64,000 bases of DNA from Echinicola sp. 20G (GTDB lineage Bacteria; Bacteroidota; Bacteroidia; Cytophagales; Cyclobacteriaceae): positions 1,057,001 to 1,121,000 of the forward strand of contig NZ_AP024154.1 of assembly GCF_015533855.1 (NCBI RefSeq), read 5' to 3'. Each line of letters begins with the position of its first letter. Within the stretch, counting starts at the first letter, position 1. Positions 59,155-64,000 of the stretch are shown piece after piece. The translations under genes were made by a program, and so were the position numbers. Below the pieces are notes generated by a model. It worked only from the letters and a program-made list of their open reading frames with translations, was not told the origin of the DNA and made no database searches.

Positions 59155-60492
59155 TTATTCATGTTTTTCCTCCACTAACTCATCTTGCTCCTTAGGCTTC
59201 ACGTATCTTGGCCTAATTAGTAATCTGAGAGCTGGATCAAAAGACAAATAATTCCAAGCCCAATCCAGAAATATAAAAATCCTGTTCTTGACACCCACGA
59301 TTGCCATCAAATGGACAAAGAGCCAAGTGATCCAAGCAGTAAAACCCTGGAATTTTATAAATGGTAAATCTACCACTGCAAGTTTTCTCCCCACAGTTGC
59401 CATAGAACCAAGATCTTTGTATTTAAACGCTTTGGGCTTTCTATTATCTGCCCAGGCAATAAAATTATTGGCCAGATTATCTGCTTGCTGAATGGCCACT
59501 TGTGCCACTTGAGGGTGCCCCCTTGGATAATCTTCATCGGTTTGAACACAGAGATCTCCGACCACATAAATACTCTCTGTGCCAGACAACTGATTAAATT
59601 GATTTACTTTAAGTCTACCGTTTGGAATCATTTGTTCCTCTTTCAAACCCTTGATATGGTTTGGCTTTACTCCTGCCGCCCAGAGCAAGGTTCTGGTTTC
59701 CAGGCTTTCATGATCTTTGATCTTGATCGTCAAACCATCATAATCCTCCACAGCAGCATTGACCATGATTTCCACGCCCAAATTATCCAAATAAACCACA
59801 GCCTTTTCACTAGCTTCTTGTGACATTCCTGCCAAGAGCTTTGGACCAGCCTCTGCCAAGACTACCCGCATGTTTTTGAAGTTCAACTCTGGATAATCTT
59901 TTGGGAATACATTGTTCCGCAGCTCGGCAATCGCTCCTGCCAGCTCTACCCCAGTTGGTCCACCTCCCACTATAACCACATTCATCAAAGCCTTTCTAGC
60001 TGCTACATCAGCTATGTTAATGGCTTTTTCATAATTGGAAATAATGCGGTTACGGATATAGAGTGCTTCAGAAACGGTCTTCATTGGAGTACTGTACTCC
60101 ATGATGTTTTTCATCCCAAAATAATTGGTATCTGCTCCCATCGCCAACACCAAATGATCGTAGTCAATATACCCTTGGTTGGTATAAAGGCGCTTTTGTT
60201 CCTGATCAACTGCTTGTGCTTCTGCCATTCTAAAAGTAACATTCGGAGTATTGTGAAAAATCCTTCTCAAAGGGAAAGAAATAGCACTCGGCTCTAATGC
60301 CGCTGTAGCCACTTGGTAAAATAAAGGCTGAAATTGATGGTAATTGTTTTTATCCAACAAAATCACTTGATACTCAGATTTGATCATCTTACGGGCCAAC
60401 TTAAGTCCGGCAAAGCCGCCTCCCAAAATGACCATTTTTGGTCTGTTTGATATAGGAAGGTTTGGAATGGGTTGGTATGTGGCAAAGTCCAT
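59155..60492 (-). CDS. ndh: Type II NADH dehydrogenase (NDH-2)
   Basis: 445 residues. The FAD motif is MVILGGGFAGLKLARKM, and the NAD motif is VVIVGGGPTGVELAGAIAEL. LLWAAGVKPN and YVVGDLCVQ are further family motifs. The C-terminal half holds hydrophobic-aromatic stretches (FTAWITWLFVHLMAIVG) that bind the membrane surface. It passes electrons from NADH to quinone without pumping. A -7 box lies at 60548-60555. Confidence 0.92.
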   Translation of the reverse strand: MDFATYQPIPNLPISNRPKMVILGGGFAGLKLARKMIKSEYQVILLDKNNYHQFQPLFYQVATAALEPSAISFPLRRIFHNTPNVTFRMAEAQAVDQEQKRLYTNQGYIDYDHLVLAMGADTNYFGMKNIMEYSTPMKTVSEALYIRNRIISNYEKAINIADVAARKALMNVVIVGGGPTGVELAGAIAELRNNVFPKDYPELNFKNMRVVLAEAGPKLLAGMSQEASEKAVVYLDNLGVEIMVNAAVEDYDGLTIKIKDHESLETRTLLWAAGVKPNHIKGLKEEQMIPNGRLKVNQFNQLSGTESIYVVGDLCVQTDEDYPRGHPQVAQVAIQQADNLANNFIAWADNRKPKAFKYKDLGSMATVGRKLAVVDLPFIKFQGFTAWITWLFVHLMAIVGVKNRIFIFLDWAWNYLSFDPALRLLIRPRYVKPKEQDELVEEKHE

Positions 60493-60547
60493 AATTCGTA
60501 TGGTTTTGGTTAAAATAGTTAGGGGAGGTTATTTTTGAGTGGCTATA

Positions 60548-60555
60548 CAAATATA
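60548..60555 (-). promoter_or_regulatory. -7 box of ndh
   Basis: TATATTTG on the minus strand, exact match, 55 bases before the ATG. A TTG is 14 bases upstream, shorter than usual. Confidence 0.45.
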
Positions 60556-60648
60556 AAAAGCCTAGTCATCAAAAGCACTTGTTTGTCAAGGAATGATGAG
60601 CCAATTCAAAAGATTTATTATTTTTACGATCCTGAAATGTAAAAGAAT

Positions 60649-61356
60649 ATGGGAAGAGCATTCGAATTTAGAAAAGAGAGAAAATTCAAGCGTTGGAGCA
60701 AAATGTCCAAAGTCTTTACCCGTCTGGGAAAAGAAATCGTCATAGCCGTAAAAGCGGGTGGTCCTGATCCGGAAAACAACCCTAAGCTTAGGACGGTAAT
60801 GCAAAACGCAAAAGGTGCTGCTATGCCCAAAGACCGCATCGAAGCGGCCATTAAAAGAGCAAGCAACAAAGACCAAAGTAACTACGAAGAAGTAGTATAT
60901 GAAGGCTATGCACCTCACGGAGTAGCCATACTTGTGGAAGCTTCTACGGATAATATCAATAGGACTGTAGCGAACGTACGTCACTATTTCACCAAAGGCG
61001 GCGGATCATTGGGAACCTCAGGATCTGTGAGTTTCATGTTTGACCATAAGGCTGTTTTCAGATTTCCGCAAGATGATCACGACATGGAAGAACTAGAGCT
61101 TGATCTTATTGATTATGGTTTGGATGATATTGACGAAAACGAAGGGGAAATCTATATTTATACGGCATTTGAGGACTTCGGCAACATGCAAAAAGCGCTG
61201 GAAGAAAGAAACATTGAGGTAACAAGTGCCGAATTCCAACGTTTTCCGACCACAACGGTTGATCTTACTGAAGAGCAGGAAGAGGAGGTAAATAAAATGA
61301 TTGAAAGAATGGAAGAGGACGATGATGTAAACCACGTCTTTCATAATATTTCATAA
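60649..61356 (+). CDS. yebC: YebC/PmpR family protein
   Basis: 235 residues. The start MGRAFEFRKERKFKRWSKMS and FTRLGKEIVIAVKAGGPDPENNPKLR are the family signature. NVRHYFTKGGGSLGTSGSVSFMFD is the central motif. The family was described as transcription regulators; recent work on YebC-type proteins shows a role in translation of proline stretches. No DNA target can be named. A hairpin terminator follows at 61373. Confidence 0.95.
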   Translation: MGRAFEFRKERKFKRWSKMSKVFTRLGKEIVIAVKAGGPDPENNPKLRTVMQNAKGAAMPKDRIEAAIKRASNKDQSNYEEVVYEGYAPHGVAILVEASTDNINRTVANVRHYFTKGGGSLGTSGSVSFMFDHKAVFRFPQDDHDMEELELDLIDYGLDDIDENEGEIYIYTAFEDFGNMQKALEERNIEVTSAEFQRFPTTTVDLTEEQEEEVNKMIERMEEDDDVNHVFHNIS

Positions 61357-61372
61357 GGAAGCTTATTCCTAC

Positions 61373-61403
61373 AGCCTTTGGACTACACCAAAGGCTTTTT
61401 TTA
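61373..61403 (+). terminator. Terminator after yebC
   Basis: The 9-base stem agcctttgg / ccaaaggct with a 6-base loop is followed by TTTTTTTATTTTT. It lies 17 bases after the yebC stop. Confidence 0.9.
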
Positions 61404-61421
61404 TTTTTAAACATCAAGTAA

Positions 61422-61994
61422 ATGGCATTTCCGAAAAGAAAAAATATCCAGAAGCGTGAAAGGCAGCTTCTGGTGGTCGTGGGTAGTCAAAACCCAGTAA
61501 AAATCAATTGTACCGACAGTAGTTTTCACAAAGTATTTGAAGAGCACCATTTTGTGGTACAAGGGCTTAATGTAAACTCAGAAGTCAGCGAGCAGCCTTT
61601 TGGAGATGCAGAAACTTACAGAGGAGCTTATAACAGGGCAAAAAATGCTAAAAATACTTTTCCAGAAGCCGATTACTGGGTGGGTATCGAAGGAGGAGTG
61701 GATGAAATGGGTGAAGATCTGATTGCTTATGCTTGGGTCGTCATCATAGACCAGCAAGGGAATACAGGGAAATCCAAAACTTCCACTTTCTTTTTGCCCA
61801 AAGCCATCAGCAATTTGATCAAAGGAGGCATGGAACTTGGGGATGCAGATGATCAGGTTTTCAACCGGGAAAACTCCAAACAAGGGAATGGAGCTGTAGG
61901 CATCTTGACTAAAAGCCTGGTAAACAGGCAAGAATATTACGAACAAGCTGTTATACTTGCTTTAATACCATTCGTGAATGAAAGCATCTATTAA
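61422..61994 (+). CDS. yjjX: Inosine/xanthosine triphosphatase (DUF84, YjjX-like)
   Basis: 190 residues. The motif VVVGSQNPVKINCTDSSF is the nucleotide-binding start, and QPFGDAETYRGAYNRAKNA, DYWVGIEGGVDE and AYAWVVIIDQQG follow as in YjjX. It breaks down non-canonical purine nucleotides such as ITP and XTP. The gene follows yebC after a terminator, so it has its own promoter or is read through. Confidence 0.9.
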   Translation: MAFPKRKNIQKRERQLLVVVGSQNPVKINCTDSSFHKVFEEHHFVVQGLNVNSEVSEQPFGDAETYRGAYNRAKNAKNTFPEADYWVGIEGGVDEMGEDLIAYAWVVIIDQQGNTGKSKTSTFFLPKAISNLIKGGMELGDADDQVFNRENSKQGNGAVGILTKSLVNRQEYYEQAVILALIPFVNESIY

Positions 61995-62023
61995 TTCATT
62001 CTATCACCGATAGAATTTATCAA

Positions 62024-62055
62024 TTGGATTTAGGAATTAATTGACGCTACTTTTG
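62024..62055 (+). promoter_or_regulatory. Promoter of the thioredoxin-like gene
   Basis: TTG (62024-62026), 21 bases, then TACTTTTG (62048-62055), an exact consensus. It lies 34 bases before the ATG at 62090. Confidence 0.65.
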
Positions 62056-62089
62056 TTTCAATAATTAGAAATCGTTAAAACAAAAAGAT

Positions 62090-62404
62090 ATGTTACAAGA
62101 ATTAGATCAGGACAATTTGCAGGAAATCATCACCCAGCATGACAAGGTAATTGTACAATATGGTGCTACTTGGTGTGGGAATTGTCGTATTATGAAGCCT
62201 AAAATGAAACGTTTATCTGGCAATTATGAAGAAGTGAAATTTTTGTATGTAGATGCAGAAAAGCTTCCCGAATCCCGCAAACTAGCGCAAGTAAATAACT
62301 TGCCTACATTTGCTTCCTTTAAAAATGGCCAACTGGTCAACCAAGCTCAAACCAACAAAGAAGACAACTTAAAAGCATTGATCGATGAGATTGCCAATAA
62401 TTAA
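62090..62404 (+). CDS. Thioredoxin-fold protein with CGNC active site
   Basis: 104 residues of a single thioredoxin domain. The active site is ATWCGNCRIMKP, with Asn in place of the Pro of WCGPC. The cis-Pro is in NNLPTFASF. The changed middle residue should shift its redox potential or partner choice. Cytoplasmic, no signal peptide. Its stop overlaps the start of the following gene by 20 bases, so both are coupled. A consensus promoter stands before it. Confidence 0.9.
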   Translation: MLQELDQDNLQEIITQHDKVIVQYGATWCGNCRIMKPKMKRLSGNYEEVKFLYVDAEKLPESRKLAQVNNLPTFASFKNGQLVNQAQTNKEDNLKALIDEIANN

Positions 62405-62642
62405 GCACGTACTTACTTTTATAGAAGAAAATGATGAAGATTGGGTAAATGAAACCATTGAGCTGCTTGAAAACATGACAGAAATCGCTTCATTGAAAGA
62501 TGAAGAACTTGAAGTGATGGGTGAGCTGCTTTCCAATCTTTATGGAACATTAGAGGTAAACGCCATGATCAAAGAAGGCATGGATAAAAAAGAAGCCATG
62601 AACACCTTTATGAAAAGGGTCATGGGCTCTATAGACAAATAA
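62385..62642 (+). CDS. Small helical protein coupled to the thioredoxin (DUF6952-like)
   Basis: 85 residues. It is mainly helical and acidic (FIEENDEDWVNETIELLENM, LKDEELEVMGELLSNLYG) with a basic-Met end (MDKKEAMNTFMKRVMGS). There is no Cys, signal peptide or membrane segment. It resembles DUF6952 proteins of Bacteroidota, which have no known function. The 20-base overlap with the thioredoxin gene suggests that it works with that protein. The start ATG at 62385 is the only one near the overlap. Confidence 0.75.
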   Translation: MRLPIIKHVLTFIEENDEDWVNETIELLENMTEIASLKDEELEVMGELLSNLYGTLEVNAMIKEGMDKKEAMNTFMKRVMGSIDK

Positions 62643-62673
62643 AAAAATCCGGGTTGAAGCCCGGATTTTTTTA
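62641..62673. terminator. Bidirectional terminator
   Basis: The stem aaaaatccggg / cccggattttt with a 6-base loop is flanked by A- and T-runs, between the DUF6952-like gene and the convergent nitroreductase gene. It overlaps the nitroreductase stop. Confidence 0.93.
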
Positions 62674-63273
62674 TTTCACCCATTTCACTTTATCTGCAAT
62701 AGGCTTTCTCCTACCTGCCGGCCAAATATCCAAGTTAGGTTTAGCCACAAAGAAAAATCCCATCAACTTATCCTCCTCTTCCAAACCAAAGTATTCCTTT
62801 GCCTCAGGATAAAAAGTTACTCCTCCTGTTCCCCAATATGCCGCCAAACCATGCGCACTTGCAGTGAGGTACATATTTTGAACTGCCATGGAAACTGACG
62901 CTACTTCTTCCATTTCTGGCAGACCTGAACCAAGGTCCCTTTTCATCGCTATTGCGATCACATGAGAACATTTCAATGGATTTTGCTGTAATTTTTCATA
63001 CACAGGAACTTTAAAATTGCCGTTTTTCTCAGCCCTCTCCTTGTACAACTCTGACTGAAACCTAGCCAGTTCTTTAAGTCCCTCACCAGAAAAAACAGTA
63101 AATCTCCACGGTTCTGTCAGTTTGTGAGTAGGTGCCCAATTGGCATTTTCCAGCATTTCCTCAATGATGAAGTCCTCAATTGGGTCACTTTCCTTAAACT
63201 GGGCCACAAACATGGATCGTCGGTTTCGGATAATTTTATTTACTTCTTCAATATTAAAAACAGGCTTTTCCAT
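62671..63273 (-). CDS. Nitroreductase family protein
   Basis: 200 residues. The FMN-binding start IRNRRSMFVAQF, then ANWAPTHKLTEPWRF and FTVFSGEGLKELARF are typical, with ASVSMAVQNMYLTASAHGLAAYWGTG as the second FMN part. It is close in length to YdjA/minimal nitroreductases. It reduces nitro or quinone compounds with NAD(P)H, and its natural substrate is not known. A TACCTTTG -7 box lies upstream (63317-63324). Confidence 0.92.
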   Translation of the reverse strand: MEKPVFNIEEVNKIIRNRRSMFVAQFKESDPIEDFIIEEMLENANWAPTHKLTEPWRFTVFSGEGLKELARFQSELYKERAEKNGNFKVPVYEKLQQNPLKCSHVIAIAMKRDLGSGLPEMEEVASVSMAVQNMYLTASAHGLAAYWGTGGVTFYPEAKEYFGLEEEDKLMGFFFVAKPNLDIWPAGRRKPIADKVKWVK

Positions 63274-63316
63274 AAAAGAAATTCAAAGTTTTGTTTAGTT
63301 ACAAGTTATCTCTCCG

Positions 63317-63324
63317 CAAAGGTA
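63317..63324 (-). promoter_or_regulatory. -7 box of the nitroreductase gene
   Basis: TACCTTTG followed by C on the minus strand, exact consensus, 43 bases before the ATG. No clear -33 TTG. Confidence 0.4.
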
Positions 63325-63515
63325 GACAATGACGATTCATTCTTTTCCATCCATCTGCATTTTACCCAACTTAGTTTGAACTCTGAAGGTTCAATATCAT
63401 AAAACTAATAAGCTTAATTTGATGAGAATAAACGAAATTATTTAGTGATTAACATGGCGAAAAGTTAAATTAGTAACATGTTTCATAATATTTCCACACC
63501 TTAACCAAATCTAAG

Positions 63516-63950
63516 ATGGCAGCAGTAAATCCTTACCTCACATTCTTGGGCAATTGTGAAGAAGCCTTCAACTTTTACAAATCAGTTTTTGGTGGAGAAT
63601 TTAGCTATATGGGCAAATTCTCAGATATGCCTCCACAAGAAGGGGTCACGCTTTCGGAAGAAGATAAAAACAAAGTCATGCATGTTAGCTTACCCATAGG
63701 CCAGACCATTCTGATGGGCAGTGACACAGGTGGAGAATGGGCTCCGAAAACAATAATCGGTAATAACATAACAATTTCCATCACTGCTGACAGTAAAGAA
63801 GATGCTGATCGTTATTTTAGCCAATTGTCAAAAGGGGGAAAAGTGACCATGCCTATGGCGGATACGTTTTGGGGAGATTATTTTGGCATGTTTACGGACA
63901 AGTTTGACATTAATTGGATGGTTGGTTTTAACGAAAACAATCAGACTTAA
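63516..63950 (+). CDS. VOC family protein (PhnB-like)
   Basis: 144 residues. The start AVNPYLTFLGNCEEAFNFYKSVFGGEF is the PhnB/glyoxalase-like family mark. MHVSLPIGQTILMGSD and WGDYFGMFTDKFDINWMVGF, the final strand and end, fit the same family. The fold is a pair of beta-alpha-beta-beta-beta units. No metal site or substrate is evident, and most members have no proven role. A hairpin terminator follows. Confidence 0.9.
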   Translation: MAAVNPYLTFLGNCEEAFNFYKSVFGGEFSYMGKFSDMPPQEGVTLSEEDKNKVMHVSLPIGQTILMGSDTGGEWAPKTIIGNNITISITADSKEDADRYFSQLSKGGKVTMPMADTFWGDYFGMFTDKFDINWMVGFNENNQT

Positions 63951-63966
63951 TTATATAATTCATGTT

Positions 63967-64000
63967 AGGTGAGAGTAGCAGGCTCTCACCTATGTTTTTA
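63967..64000 (+). terminator. Terminator after the VOC gene
   Basis: The 9-base stem aggtgagag / ctctcacct with a 7-base loop is followed by atgttttta at the window edge. The T-run is short. Confidence 0.7.

Noticed and set aside
1..64000. tRNA, rRNA, CRISPR, insertion sequence or prophage
   Set aside because: I looked for regular repeats, transposase motifs and cloverleaf-like sequences and saw none; a covariance-model scan would be needed to exclude small RNAs.

Overview
The window looks like chromosomal DNA of a Bacteroidota bacterium, most likely order Cytophagales (Cyclobacteriaceae-like). The evidence is a SusC/SusD pair, the gliding lipoprotein GldB and the GldE protein, a MurF-Alr fusion, a C50-type carotenoid cluster of the Bacteroidota kind, almost no Shine-Dalgarno sequences, and repeated TTG-N19-21-TAnnTTTG promoters, the form used by the Bacteroidota primary sigma factor. 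The species assignment is inference. I saw no tRNA, rRNA, CRISPR array, insertion sequence or prophage.

Region 1 (1-8272, all minus strand) is one transcription unit for a Wzx/Wzy-type surface polysaccharide: an export protein with many SLBB repeats, a Wzz-type chain-length protein, a flippase, a GT2 glycosyltransferase, a methyltransferase, and a Wzy_C polymerase/ligase cut by the left edge. Region 2 (8563-16013, minus) holds a SusC/SusD pair, a radical-SAM/SPASM protein and a three-domain fasciclin lipoprotein. Region 3 (16103-21754) has gldB, a GT4 glycosyltransferase overlapping an AsnB-type amidotransferase, nth, and an ECF sigma factor with a small soluble partner gene.

Region 4 (22153-36023) is mostly housekeeping: uvrA, a YCF48-like lipoprotein, an unusual HisA paralogue lacking the catalytic aspartate, csaA, murF-alr, wecB, a lipoprotein-Wzi pair and a short BamA-like barrel. 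Region 5 (36112-43287) is a complete keto/hydroxy-carotenoid locus in two minus-strand units: ECF sigma-crtI-crtB-crtYcd-ispH-crtW, and crtZ-carH-like regulator. The regulator has the W-x9-EH and axial-His features of the B12-dependent photoreceptor CarH. Its own promoter region and the crt promoter region carry the same long inverted repeat (TTGTTTAAT...ATTAAACAA type). This suggests a light- and B12-controlled regulon that also includes a DUF4286 gene read divergently.

Region 6 (43344-64000) is housekeeping: GNAT, coaX, rng with a 29-codon AURKAIP1/COX24-type ribosomal protein gene, a TPR protein, HU, mutY-ssb-gldE, gltB-gltD, a DUF2064 transferase, a Spy-like protein, a GGCT-like protein, NDH-2, yebC, a DUF84 NTPase, a CGNC thioredoxin with a small partner, a nitroreductase and a VOC protein. 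Many units are closed by clear hairpin terminators.
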